Positions 32,424-42,383 of a DNA stretch of 64,000 nt are shown one piece after another. The notes below the pieces were generated by a model. That model saw nothing but the letters and a program-made list of their open reading frames with translations. It searched no databases and was not told where the DNA came from. Numbering within the stretch: the stretch's first letter is position 1; each line of letters starts with the position of its first letter. The stretch is from Macrophomina tecta (taxonomy: Eukaryota; Ascomycota; Dothideomycetes; Botryosphaeriales; Botryosphaeriaceae), in contig JAKSGN010000023.1 in NCBI GenBank assembly GCA_024180945.1, forward strand, positions 186,001-250,000, given 5' to 3'. Position numbers and translations under genes: made by a program.

Positions 32424-34160
32424 TCAATACACCTTCGCTACTGGGACGCTCCATGGATGCTGTGAGTCTAACACCTCAGTGACACGCGTCTTCTTTGCCT
32501 GTGGCTCTAACGCATTTGCTTCAGTCCCGTCTGTTTCTGACGCAGTATACTTGCGTTTTCGACCACGTTTCCGTTTCCGTTTCCCTTTCTCTTTAGCAGC
32601 ATCCTTCTCAGCCCGCTTCGCCCGAGCCTCTACAAGGTCCTGATAACTCATAACTCTTGCCGTTCCTAGTACTTTTGGTTTAGTTGCCCGCCGGACCTTC
32701 GCTTCGTTGTTCATCGCCACTAGGAATCGAATGTGATTCTGCTGGAGTATGCCCTTGGCGAAAGACATCTGGGCGGCTTTAGCAGGCTTCTGGATAAGCC
32801 TCTGTAGGCGCTGTCTAGTCGTCTCATTCTGAGGGCAGGTCGTATTTTGCTGGACAATCAGATTTTGTAGCGATACAAGACCTTCCGCTGTCACTGGTGT
32901 CTTCGGCGACTGCATCGCGTCTTGCGGTAGACTAGTCTCAACTGGACGACAAGGCCCTACCGTCACCCCATCGGCTTTCGGAGTGATCAGCTCAGGTGGG
33001 GGCTTTGGCATAGTCTCAAGCACTCGATCTGGGTTGAATGGAAACAATCCGCATGCAGCAAAGCCAGCCTTAATGTTCCGTGGTGTGAAGGCTCTGCTCC
33101 TCGCAGGGCTATACAGATAAGTGAAATGCTCCTTGCCTACTGTATTGATACCGCCTCGCTCTAATCGTTCGACTTGCTCACGATAGGCCGTCTTTAGAGG
33201 GGAGAATGTGGAGACGTCGCACGGCTGCAACTTGTGGGAGGTGTGAGAGGGAAGTCGACACAATATAACGTTGTTTGAGAGACAGAACTCTAGGATTTCA
33301 AGGGTGTCGTGCGTGCCAAAACCATCGCAAATCAGCACTCGAGGTTTGAGTGCTCCAGACTTATGCTGAGCTCGTTCCTTAGTTTCAGGGTCGAAAATAC
33401 GCTTCAGCCACTGTAGGCTAAGGTAAGAGTCTGTGTATCCAGACTCAGACAGCGCATACTGCCATCCAGGGGTATGAAAGGTAGTCCAGTTACTCCGATG
33501 AGTCGCAGCTGGCCAGATAACCATAGGGTTCAGATACCTACCATCAGCGCTAACGCATTCGACAGCAGTTACGACTTCACGCTTGACACGCGCTCCTCTA
33601 TAGGTTCGCATGTCGTTATTACCTAAAAGGACCTTTACAGAGCCTAGCATGGACAGCATCACTCCGGTCTCATCCACGTTGTAGACATTCTCTGCCAGGA
33701 CAGCTGGATCACGTAGTACCCTTTCAACGACGTCGAACCACTGCGTTACTTTATTATAGATGTTCTTCTCGTGACGATTCCAGTCTAGCGCCTTGACTGT
33801 TCTCGCTCGAACCTCTGGATGTCGATCCTGGAACGCCTTCGCCCAGTTCTTGCCTGGAGGCTTGGACGGTCTACTCGATTCTATTCGGTGCCGGGCAAGG
33901 CAGAAGGCTAACGAGGGTAGAAACTTTATTCGAACGGGTTGTCCGAGATCGGCTAACTGCAAGACAAATTTAGCGAGGGCGTCTTCTTCGTAAACGGTCA
34001 GATATTGTTGGCTTTGGGCCTTCTCCTCAATCGAGCGTTGACCGTGTGCACGACGGTGGAGGGTAGACTTTGGGACTTTGCCGTGGTCTGCTAGCGCTCG
34101 ATACGAGTGCGGTACACCAGGTGGAACCCCTTGAGATAATACTCGGCTGGCCTTGTCCAT
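32424..34160 (-). CDS. intact pogo/Fot1-type transposase
   Basis: Uninterrupted 578-residue frame from ATG 34160 (MDKASRVLSQGVPPGVPHSY). An N-terminal psq-like HTH is followed by a CENP-B/Tc5-type HTH (PPGKNWAKAFQDRHPEVRAR). The DDE-superfamily core follows: first D in YNVDETGVMLSML near residue 168, second in VLICDGFGTHD near 280, third in KLQPCDVSTFSPLK near 314. The C-terminus has a basic patch (KRKRKRGRKRKY), presumably for nuclear entry or DNA binding. Pogo-type transposases cut at TA targets. I could not find its terminal inverted repeats, so mobility is uncertain, but the reading frame is complete. A relative with frameshifts lies at 21920-23590. Confidence 0.92.
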   Translation of the reverse strand: MDKASRVLSQGVPPGVPHSYRALADHGKVPKSTLHRRAHGQRSIEEKAQSQQYLTVYEEDALAKFVLQLADLGQPVRIKFLPSLAFCLARHRIESSRPSKPPGKNWAKAFQDRHPEVRARTVKALDWNRHEKNIYNKVTQWFDVVERVLRDPAVLAENVYNVDETGVMLSMLGSVKVLLGNNDMRTYRGARVKREVVTAVECVSADGRYLNPMVIWPAATHRSNWTTFHTPGWQYALSESGYTDSYLSLQWLKRIFDPETKERAQHKSGALKPRVLICDGFGTHDTLEILEFCLSNNVILCRLPSHTSHKLQPCDVSTFSPLKTAYREQVERLERGGINTVGKEHFTYLYSPARSRAFTPRNIKAGFAACGLFPFNPDRVLETMPKPPPELITPKADGVTVGPCRPVETSLPQDAMQSPKTPVTAEGLVSLQNLIVQQNTTCPQNETTRQRLQRLIQKPAKAAQMSFAKGILQQNHIRFLVAMNNEAKVRRATKPKVLGTARVMSYQDLVEARAKRAEKDAAKEKGKRKRKRGRKRKYTASETDGTEANALEPQAKKTRVTEVLDSQHPWSVPVAKVY

Positions 34161-35466
34161 ATTGGTTGGCTATAGTGGTGGTGTTGAGGGCTTTGAGGTG
34201 CAGCGATCAATGGTGTGGGGCGCGCCTGAGGATTGAAGGGGAGGCGAGGGGAAGCCTCGAGAGGAAGGGGCGCCAAAGGACACGGTGGAAACAATGAAAC
34301 TGGGCACGTGATGGCTGATTCTAAAAAAGGAACAATACCCCATAGACGGATGGCTAGGGAAGAATACCATTTAATACCGCGCTTTGTCAGCCACGCTAAT
34401 GCACATAAAGGACCACTAAAACATCCAAGGATTTCAAGGGTCAATCAGCCGACGGCGAAACTCTCGGAAAGCATCTTCATCCAGTCAAATCGAACTTCAT
34501 GGCTCGGAAAAATTTCTTTAGTGATCGAGCTCTCTTCTCAAACATCCGGATTTAAGGGAGGTCTTGCATGTCCTGAAAAAACAGGGGCGGATTGATAATT
34601 TGGCGATTGACGGCGTCGACGAATCGACGTATTGCACGACGACCACGGAGCAAAACCCAAAGAAAAGCTAGGATCCTAGAGTCAGATGGCTATAGAATAT
34701 TTATTTATCAATCAAAGCTCTATATACCTAAAGAACAAGGTTTTAAGATGTCTTTTTCACAAAATCGTCCCGCTACACCGTGCGTCCCGCGACTCGGGGA
34801 TAGACCTTACTGATTATATACACGAATGAGGGCCATGAGTGCTCAGGTGCTGGTGGTTCAGTGATGAGGTGATTCTGAAGGATCTGAAACTGTAGCTGTA
34901 AAAAGCAAACAATAACGGCAGGCAAGAACGGCAAATGGTGATGATGGTTGACAGTTTGTAACGAATGTGAACCGCATAAGTACTTATATGCAGGGAGTAA
35001 TGCAGAGACTATAAGGGTCGTATTTGATAAGCATAAGCAAACAAAACAATGATGATAACTAGTAACATTAGGCCATGCTGGTTGACAGATAACGTTAGAT
35101 GTACTTTATAATAATCTAAACAACTTAGATTTGCAACCAGGGTTTACTGTATTGTCTTTTCCGTTTCGGCGGGTATTGTTGAGAAGGAAGTCTTTAATTA
35201 CGTTGTATTCGAATATAAAGCGATAATATTAAACGTGGAGCGAGTAATTGCAGTGAATAACCCGTTTGAGACGTCGCGTCTTCAAGAGAGTGGACGCGTT
35301 TTGTTAGTGGTGCTGATGCACTCGCTTATCCAACACGTTATATTCCAGACATACTTCTAATAATAGACCTATCGATTGTTAATTTCCTATAGTCAGCGGT
35401 CCAAAAACATCCTCATATAATGTAACATTGACGCCTAATGAATCCGCATCCGGAGCTAAGAACAGT
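34161..35466. other. intergenic, no gene seen
   Basis: No supported gene. 34766-34805 (CCGTGCGTCCCGCGACTCGG...) is the inverted partner of a block near 14126. The remainder is AT-rich. Confidence 0.4.
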
Positions 35467-37578
35467 TCATAACAGATGTGTGGTGTTGAAGAGACGATTG
35501 CCAGTATCAGTGCTACCGCTACCAGTAAACTTAGTGTCAGAACGCCGAACTGCAACAAGACTGATGTTTCTATAACCGGCGAGCGTCTTATAGAGTGCGC
35601 CGCTCGGAGAAGTGCACTGCGCCTGGACCACGCCAGCTACAACGACGATGCGAATGTTCGAGTCGAGCCTGCGAATCGCTTGCACAAATTCGAGAATTGT
35701 CTTGCCGCTGTTGATGACCGAATCCACCAGTAAGACTTGGCGTTGTCCTTGTAAGTGATGGAGCTTGATGTTATCCGGAACGCTGGCATGGACGAACATA
35801 GCCAGCGGGAACACCTCGTTGACACCACTTGCCATTGGTTCACCGGCTCGCATGAGCGCCACGATTGTGGTCTGTGGCTCATGCAGAAGTCGATAACCAG
35901 TGGTGGTATGGCCCAGGACGTGCGAAATCCGACACTCTTCGACACCGATCACGCTGGTCAAGAATTCGGTCGCCAGATACGCTCCAGCGCGACGATGTGC
36001 TTGCCTCAGAGCAGGACCAGCAATGGCTGAATCTCGCATAGGCGTCGCGAGCAATCTTGCCGCATTCTTGTCAGTTGCAAGAAAGATTCGAAAGCCAGTA
36101 GATTGATTGTGGCGGTAGAGGATGGAGCTGATAAGATCGGCCTCAGTGAACTGAACCAGGGGAAGTGTTGAAACATCAAGCCGTGGCGATACACTACTGG
36201 GTAGCAGAACTTGGCGAGCTTGAAGACCGCCTTGATTGATGGCAACGGATAGCGCATCGTCCATGCTCTTGCTCCTGGAGCTCTCGTCACCCACCACGAC
36301 AACCGCTTGATCTGCTTTCTTCAACATCTCCAAGTCCAGTGGACTGTCTCCAAATGCCCAAACATGCATCTGGTGCACGTTCTGTAGACGGGCAACGATA
36401 GCAGCTTTGACTGCTGCGGTGACCACAAGTCCGTCTGCAACACGTCCTCCAGCGATAACTTTAACTGCGCCTGAGAGTCCTTCTCTTTCCAGCACTTTCT
36501 CCCAAACACGAAGAAGACCACAGCTGACGACAACAACACCAACATGTTTTTTTTGTGCTACCAGCTGCAACAGAGATACGAATTCTGGGTATATAGTGAC
36601 CCCTGACGCCACGTGTTGACAGAGCGTTTCGTATTCTTCGTAGTCGACGGCTTCTTCGTACAGCAATGCGGCTTGCCGGAAGGCATCATATGAGTAGCCC
36701 AATGGACTGCTGAACAGAGACTTCAATGGAGAATCTTCGCCCGCCCATTGCCGAGACTCGCAAAGTTTGTTCCAGAACAATGCACCAGTGTCCTCCGCGG
36801 CCAACGTTCGATCGGCGTCAATGACCAGAATCGTCTCCAAATGGTCTTGGTGAGGGGCTATAATCTCGTCCAGCCTGTTCTCGGCGCGAGATAAGTTGTA
36901 CTTTTCCGTGTGGAGATGGAAATCTCGAAGCAGGGTGGAAACTTTACCCGGCAAAGACGGATGTGGGGCGAGAAGCGAGAACAGAATGCCGTGGTCGCGG
37001 CAGAGCAGGCGTAGCTGAGCTTTTTCGGCCTGCTGCCATTTGATCAGATGAGCTGTCGTTGCAGATGGACGCGTTCGTTCCGCATCGTCTCGATGGCGTT
37101 GCTCGATGACCGCAGCAGGGACATCCAAGTAGAGAATGTGTGTGAACGTGGCCAGGTCGTTCGAGGTGTAGACCATCTGCCCTTTCTCCTCTCCTTCTGG
37201 CCAGAGTATGAGGTGCCCCGTGACGACCGCAGACTTGCCGCTAGTGGTGCATCTTTTCCCGATAGTGTCAATAGCAAGCTGCCGCCAACGTGTCTTGTGC
37301 TGTTCGCCCAACTTCTGGAAGGCTTCAAGGCCGCCCGGAACAAGAGTCGCAATCATCTCAGACCCTTCGAAAAATGAGAAGTGCTCATCGCCCAGTTCAT
37401 GCTTCAGCTGGTTCAGCATAAACGTCTTCCCGGACCCAGGGATTCCGTAGATGCCAATGACTTTTGCTTTGCCGCTGGCAGAAGGGTCATGTCCAAGGTT
37501 GAACGGTTGGTTCGAGCAGTGGTCTACTGTCAAGCTAGGCTTGGTGCCTAATACGTTTTTTCCATGTTGAGGTATCAT
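35467..37578 (-). CDS. P-loop kinase-like / HAD phosphatase / UPRT-like fusion protein
   Basis: 703 residues from the ATG at 37578 (MIPQHGKNVLGTKPSL); the frame opens 11 codons earlier with no ATG. Three domains in order: a nucleotide-kinase-like P-loop domain (GIYGIPGSGKTF near residue 45, with YLDVPAAVIEQR and RPSATTAHL); a HAD-type hydrolase (VIDADRTLAAEDTG near 255, VVSCGLLRVWEKVL, FGDSPLDLEML); and a phosphoribosyltransferase-like domain close to uracil PRTase (RAGEPMASGVNEVFP, VLLVDSVINSGKTILEF near 620, ending TDTGNRLFNTTHL). I know this triple architecture as a conserved fungal family. Substrates are not established to my knowledge; nucleotide salvage is a guess from the parts. Confidence 0.85.
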   Translation of the reverse strand: MIPQHGKNVLGTKPSLTVDHCSNQPFNLGHDPSASGKAKVIGIYGIPGSGKTFMLNQLKHELGDEHFSFFEGSEMIATLVPGGLEAFQKLGEQHKTRWRQLAIDTIGKRCTTSGKSAVVTGHLILWPEGEEKGQMVYTSNDLATFTHILYLDVPAAVIEQRHRDDAERTRPSATTAHLIKWQQAEKAQLRLLCRDHGILFSLLAPHPSLPGKVSTLLRDFHLHTEKYNLSRAENRLDEIIAPHQDHLETILVIDADRTLAAEDTGALFWNKLCESRQWAGEDSPLKSLFSSPLGYSYDAFRQAALLYEEAVDYEEYETLCQHVASGVTIYPEFVSLLQLVAQKKHVGVVVVSCGLLRVWEKVLEREGLSGAVKVIAGGRVADGLVVTAAVKAAIVARLQNVHQMHVWAFGDSPLDLEMLKKADQAVVVVGDESSRSKSMDDALSVAINQGGLQARQVLLPSSVSPRLDVSTLPLVQFTEADLISSILYRHNQSTGFRIFLATDKNAARLLATPMRDSAIAGPALRQAHRRAGAYLATEFLTSVIGVEECRISHVLGHTTTGYRLLHEPQTTIVALMRAGEPMASGVNEVFPLAMFVHASVPDNIKLHHLQGQRQVLLVDSVINSGKTILEFVQAIRRLDSNIRIVVVAGVVQAQCTSPSGALYKTLAGYRNISLVAVRRSDTKFTGSGSTDTGNRLFNTTHLL

Positions 37579-37949
37579 AACGGTCACCTGCGTCCTCGAG
37601 AGGGGTTGCAAAAAGAATAATCGCAGATGATGAGACTGTGGAAGACGATTTTGAGGAGTTCAGGAAACCGATATGAAGATTGGTTAGCAGAGTCGCCAAA
37701 TGGCACCTACTTATCTATTTTCCAGTCAGTTACCTTGACTGTATTCACTTGACTCTATCGAATAACTTACACGAGCTTTGCGCCTCCGTACAATAATGTC
37801 TGGATTGGACCATGTTCACGTCCTCATCCCTCCAGTCTCTTAGGTCAGCAATCATCCACCCATCCCACAGTCCACAACATAGTGCTCTGGTTCTGTGGTA
37901 TAACCAGAATAGCCCCGCAGCTTAGCCTGACAATTGCCAGGAGCAACCT
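37579..37949. other. intergenic, no gene seen
   Basis: Spacer between two minus-strand genes. Presumably the promoter of the fusion gene and terminator of the next one. Nothing else seen. Confidence 0.4.
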
Positions 37950-38411
37950 CTATGGTAAAAGAGGCCAAAGTCGTCGCAGCTTGCCACCGACGCGCTTGAA
38001 TGCGACCGGGTCGATCTGGTGGCGAGAAGCAACCTCTTCAAGCTTACGATCTTTGCTGGGGTTCACGACCTCACGCACCGATTCGTAATAAGGTGCATGA
38101 CAGAGCAACGCAGCCACCCGATAGAATTGCCAGCGTAACGTGTATTTTGCTAGCATATACACGTATACGGGCGCATGGCGCGGGGTAGCAAAAGGCGGCA
38201 GCCTCCGCACCGGAAACCCATCGTGCTGGGCTCGACTGATCGAAAAGAAGACGTCTGATGTCTCGCCAAGCCTCTGCCAGCGTGTTGTTGCAGTGTTGCG
38301 TTCCCGAAGCTCCTCCCGGAGTCGATCCCGATACCACGATGGTGGCGATTGTCGTGGAAGGCCCAGCATCTCATGCCATCGACGTAGAAACCCGTAAGCT
38401 GTAGGTCGCAT
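37950..38411 (-). CDS. conserved fungal 153-residue protein, function unknown
   Basis: Single-exon frame from ATG 38411 (MRPTAYGFLRRWHEMLGLPR) to WPLLP. It is rich in Arg and aromatic residues, with recognisable family-like blocks: SPPSWYRDRLREELRER, ETSDVFFSISRAQHDGFPVR, YMLAKYTLRWQFYRVAALLC, REVVNPSKDRKLEEVASRH and DPVAFKRVGGKLRRLWPLLP. I recognise it as a widespread filamentous-fungus family with no assigned function. No clear signal peptide. The central hydrophobic stretch could be membrane-facing but is short. Confidence 0.8.
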   Translation of the reverse strand: MRPTAYGFLRRWHEMLGLPRQSPPSWYRDRLREELRERNTATTRWQRLGETSDVFFSISRAQHDGFPVRRLPPFATPRHAPVYVYMLAKYTLRWQFYRVAALLCHAPYYESVREVVNPSKDRKLEEVASRHQIDPVAFKRVGGKLRRLWPLLP

Positions 38412-38845
38412 TTTGTGTGGTAAACGATTAATCCTGATTGGCTAACAGGTGTGGCCGTTTTATGTACACACGCGCAATTCAGGCTCGAAGGTGATGAGGG
38501 GTGGGGAAAAAAAACAAAGCTGAGTGGAAGAACGAGAGGAAAGCATCGGGCGAAGCAAAGAAAAACACGTTGAGGTAAGCTAGGGCTTCATCTCGGCTCT
38601 CTTGCGCTATTCCCTTTTTTAGGGGGTTCCGTCTGGCATAGTTCGCAAAGTCTCATTTCGGGCTAGCGCTAGCGTCGGCAGATTCCGATCGTGATTGGAT
38701 CAATTGAGATTGCAATACGTAATCGACGCATTCAATTCAAGATGGTAATAAAGCTCCCTAGATAGGTCGGTGAGATATCGCGAATGTCCAGGATCCCTAT
38801 TAGGGATACTTTCATCACTAGAAGGCCCGGAGGTCTTAGAATTTG
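38412..38845. other. intergenic, no gene seen
   Basis: No supported gene. Ends against the LINE tail microsatellite. Confidence 0.35.
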
Positions 38846-38851
38846 TGGCAA

Positions 38852-38904
<53 letters not shown>
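38852..38904. repeat. (TAG)n microsatellite, about 17 units
   Basis: Nearly perfect TAG run, (CTA)n on the LINE sense strand. It is the far half of the LINE tail split by the pogo derivative; shorter remnants (GTAGTAGTAATTAG) lie beyond 40038. Confidence 0.9.
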
Positions 38905-38913
38905 ATAGTAGTA

Positions 38914-40036
38914 ACGTATCCCACAAGCGAGCGGACCACCCAAGCGAGCGGACCACCCCATTAACAAAACGCGTCACCTTAGCTTCTATTAACTATGCAA
39001 CAACCAAACCACGCGTAATCACCCTTATATGAATCTCGTTTATTCTTAGTAAAGCAAGCTATCGATCAAGGCAGATTTCGGAGTAATCGGGGCGTTGCGG
39101 AAACGTACCACGTTAATCGAATGACTCTTAAGCGACGACGCGACGGGACCCATTCACGACGCGATTGCACGCCCAATTCGCGAAAGCTTACCGATCCCGA
39201 GGAATATTTGATTGTTCAACGCATTCTCGACCTAGATTCGCGAGGATTTCCGCCGCGGTTGAGTGCTGTTGAAGATATGGCAAATAAGCTACTTACTGAC
39301 CGCGCCGGATGTACCGTTGGCAAGAACTGGCCCTCCAACTTCGTGAAACGGACTCCCGGGCTTAAAACGCCTCTGAATCGCAAGTACGACTATCAGCGAG
39401 CGAAATGCGAGGACCTAGAGCTCATCGCGCAATGGTTCGAGCTCGTCCGGAACACTATCGCGAAGTATAGGATCGTGGACGGAGACACGTACAACTTCGA
39501 CGAAGCCGGCTTCCTTATGGACATGATCGCAGCTGGAATGGTTGTTACAGCATCGGAGCAACGTACTCGATTAAAGACTGTTCAGTCAGGCAATCGTGAA
39601 TGGGTTACGGTGATGATGGCGCATTCGGCTGTCCTTTTGCAGGCGGAAGCCGCGAATCTTCAAAGGGCAAACGAGGCCGCAACGAGACGCAAGAAGCGGC
39701 AAAAAAGGGGATTTAAGAAGCGCAGGACCCTAATAATTTAAGCTGGGCAGGATTTGGTCGATAAAAATGCTGTTAACCAGCAGATTCGACGGAAACGCGC
39801 GAAGGTGGTGCGCAATCGGATGGGCCTGCGGTGAAGCGACGGCGATGTGGGCAATGCGGTGAGCCTGGTCACAACTCTCGCACATGTTAAAAAGATGCGC
39901 AAACTACTATAGAATAGGCTCTCTATTATAGATGGTTAATTATCCAAGGCGTTGTGGAGTTATTCGTACTTAAAGCGATTGAGCTTTGATGGGGTGGTCC
40001 GCTCGCTTGGGTGGTCCGCTCGCTTGTGGGATACGT
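38914..40036 (+). mobile_element. internally deleted pogo/Fot1-type element, copy 2
   Basis: Ends ACGTATCCCACAAGCGAGCG and its complement, flanked by TA (38912-38913, 40037-40038). Same family as 15461-16600, with two subterminal units (CAAGCGAGCGGACCACC) at each end. It landed inside the simple-repeat tail of a LINE, where TA targets are abundant. Confidence 0.9.
39121..39741 (+). pseudogene. deleted pogo-type transposase frame
   Basis: 206-residue open frame: DNA-binding half (RRRDGTHSRRDCTPNSRK, VGKNWPSNFVKRTPGL, YDYQRAKCEDLELIAQW) and the first catalytic motif (YNFDEAGFLMD). At NREWVTVMMAHSAVLLQAE the frame jumps to the C-terminal coiled region, so the catalytic core is lost. It ends early at TAA 39739-39741; the knuckle region downstream is only recognisable in pieces. 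A DNA-binding-only product could still be made. Confidence 0.8.
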
Positions 40037-40571
40037 TAGTAGTAGTAATTAGTATTCATACACCCCGTCGGCCTCCACGGGGTATAGGGAAGGACTGATG
40101 CTAAAGCAAAATTCATACCTACACTGATCTCCCGGTTTATTCAAACCCTACTCCAAGAACAAAGCACGAAGTAATATTGGTCAAAATTCCCGAAATCAAA
40201 GGCAGAAAAGGTAAGGAACGGGAATAAAGAGAGCAAAGTGAAAAGCAAAAGGAAAGAGAAAAATAAAATTAAAAAAGAAAAGTAACCGAAAGGATGAGGG
40301 CTGTGACTTTCTCAAGCCTATTTCGGACCAATCTTTAGGCCATTTACCTAAATGCTGCCAGTCCCTATAGGGGCGTGGCAACTGGCCGGGTCATAGGCTT
40401 TGCAGGAAACCCTCTTTCCCTCATTACTCTGTGACTGCCTGCGGTCGTCCTGTCGCAATTGCGAATGCCGCCGTCACCTTGACCGCCTTCATATCCGCTC
40501 TCAACTTCGCAGGCAGTCCATCTAGAGTCCGATAAAGCACACATTCGCTTAACTATGGCTTAGCAAGCTTA

Positions 40572-41694
40572 CTAATGTGCATCCCTGCGTAGCGAGACAC
40601 CCGGTGTGGCGAGACAAATGAGGGGTATTTTGACTTTCAGCAGCTGGAAAGCCCATGCGCACAACGAATATTGCTATAATTCCGCAGAAATAGTCTGCTG
40701 TAGCTAATCCTAAATGCCTATTATTAACTCTTTCCTAAAATTACGTTTGCATCGTCGCCTCCGCGCCTAATTTATAAAGCGCCTTCCTTCCTGGCGTAAC
40801 AGACTTTCTATCCTACGGCACCAACGTTACGTCTTTTTTCGCTCCGAATTTTTGTAAATCGGCCTTATGCTAGCCTTGAAACCTTACTATAATACTAGTA
40901 AGTTATTATTAGCCTTGTGCGCGCTATCGCGGGCAAATTCATGCAGGATCGCCACGCTGATCGGTACCTTCGGCGGAAGCGAGCACCGATCCTGGCTAGT
41001 GCAAAGCGTCCCCGCACGTCCTACCCCGTCGTTAGGATGTAATGTAATATATCTATAGCGACGGTCAGACCCGTGGCTGTGCAGCGCTATTACTAAGCGC
41101 TGCGGGACATCTAAAATCCGGCTTTAGATTGGGAGCAGGGCTAGGGCTCCCAAGGGCCCTAGCGCTTATCAAAGTCAACGAACGCGTCCGGCATCGAAAC
41201 CGCGAAACCGCAATTAGCTTCCGACACAGCCGTCGTACAACTTCGAGATGTAATCTAACAGCCGACTACGTTTACTTCGGTGACTTCCGCAACATCTATC
41301 ACGTCGCCCTCAAGCCCTACAGACTCGACGTTAACCCTCCGCTAACCGAGCAAAAGACCCGCTTAAGCCCTATTATATCCTCGCGCTTCCCGAGCACATC
41401 ATGACCGAGACACATACCGAGCGGCAGCCAGATGGCTTAAATAGAGTGGGTGGGCGTTGGACATTGCGGGTATGGCAGCGGATGCCAGTGATTGGCGTGA
41501 TAAGTTAGGGAATACCAAGATCGAAGCCTCCGCTCCGGTAAGCGGATTAAGTGTTACTGGCGGAAAGCCACAGTTGCAAGCATATACAAAGATGGAAAGG
41601 CGTTTTATATCTTGGTGATGCAGCTGTCGCACGGTTATACAACGAACGGCTCCTTAGATGGGCGCTGCGGTCGTTGGCGCTGTAAACGGGTGCT
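40572..41694 (+). repeat. 1123-bp inverted repeat, left arm
   Basis: Reverse complement of 43709-44831. Arm lengths are equal, and the longest open frames inside (63, 91 and 77 codons) translate identically in both arms, so the arms are identical or nearly so. No known domain in these frames. Confidence 0.92.
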
Positions 41695-42383
41695 TATGTT
41701 TGACCTGTACGGTCCACGAGGAGCTCAGATTGTCAAAAGTTCACGAGGGCTGGGTAAGACAGCAGAGATCCAGGATAAAGTAGTGTGGAACCGACCGCCA
41801 GGTTCCGGGCCGTTTTTATCCGAAATCGTATCTAATGGTGACTATGCTTGGCAAGACGCCACATCGTCTGAGGCTGCATACCGTCCTCTTCTCTTCATCC
41901 ACATCAACATAATTATCGCCTTCTGCACAACCCTGTGACGGAAGCTGTTCGGCCATCCTCCCTGACAGAGCCACAAAAGTGTTCCTCTACTTTAGGTATA
42001 AGTATGTTAAGCTGGTCGCCCGCAAAATCGCCTTCCGCGGAATCTGACCCGGCCTATCTGCCGTACCGCGCCACACTTTGGGCTGTGCAATCAAACGCAT
42101 ATGCCGTACTTGTATTTAACGGCAGGAAGAATGTCGACCGGCTACAGTACAGTTCTGGGATGACTAGGCCAGAGCCAGGCCAGATTTGAACCGCTGATAT
42201 GTCCTCGAGGCTATGGTCATGAGTCAGAAGCCCCCAGCCAATGGTATCCTCGCAACACAGCAAATCTCGTGTATACCCCGCACTGCCGCGTGACTTTTTA
42301 GGCAAAACATTAAATTGTTGTCTGAGCGGCTTGGTTCCCATTCATTCCGTCAAATAATTCTCCCGACTTGAACAAGCTATATC
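41695..42383. other. unique centre of the inverted-repeat structure, upstream of the GTPase gene
   Basis: No supported gene; presumably the promoter of the GTPase gene. Confidence 0.35.

Larger units (their letters stand above)
38846..40571 (-). mobile_element. 5'-truncated Tad-type LINE 3' end, interrupted by a pogo derivative
   Basis: On the minus strand from 40571: end of ORF2 (LRADMKAVKVTAAFAIATG...AVTE-stop), matching the copy at 9640 (ADIATVKATAAFAIATG). A 3' UTR with the same GACTGGCAGCA(C/T)TTAGG block follows, then the terminal block (CCCCGTGGAGGCCGACGGGG..., about 40090-40053) and a tail of ACT/CTA units. A pogo deletion derivative (38914-40036) splits the tail. Its 5' side ends exactly at the 4.25-kb inverted-repeat structure. 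Confidence 0.75.

Noticed and set aside
32389..34297. Plus-strand frames across the intact transposase
   Set aside because: Antisense shadows of a complete, motif-bearing gene.
36006..37377. Alternative frames inside the kinase/HAD/UPRT gene
   Set aside because: The 703-residue frame explains the region; others are shadows.
38700..39032. Frames translating to long Val, Ser, Thr or Leu runs
   Set aside because: They are translations of the TAG microsatellite.
40572..41694. The arm frames (63, 77 and 91 codons) as genes
   Set aside because: No domain, no consistent codon bias, and overlapping frames on opposite strands; identity in both arms reflects duplication.
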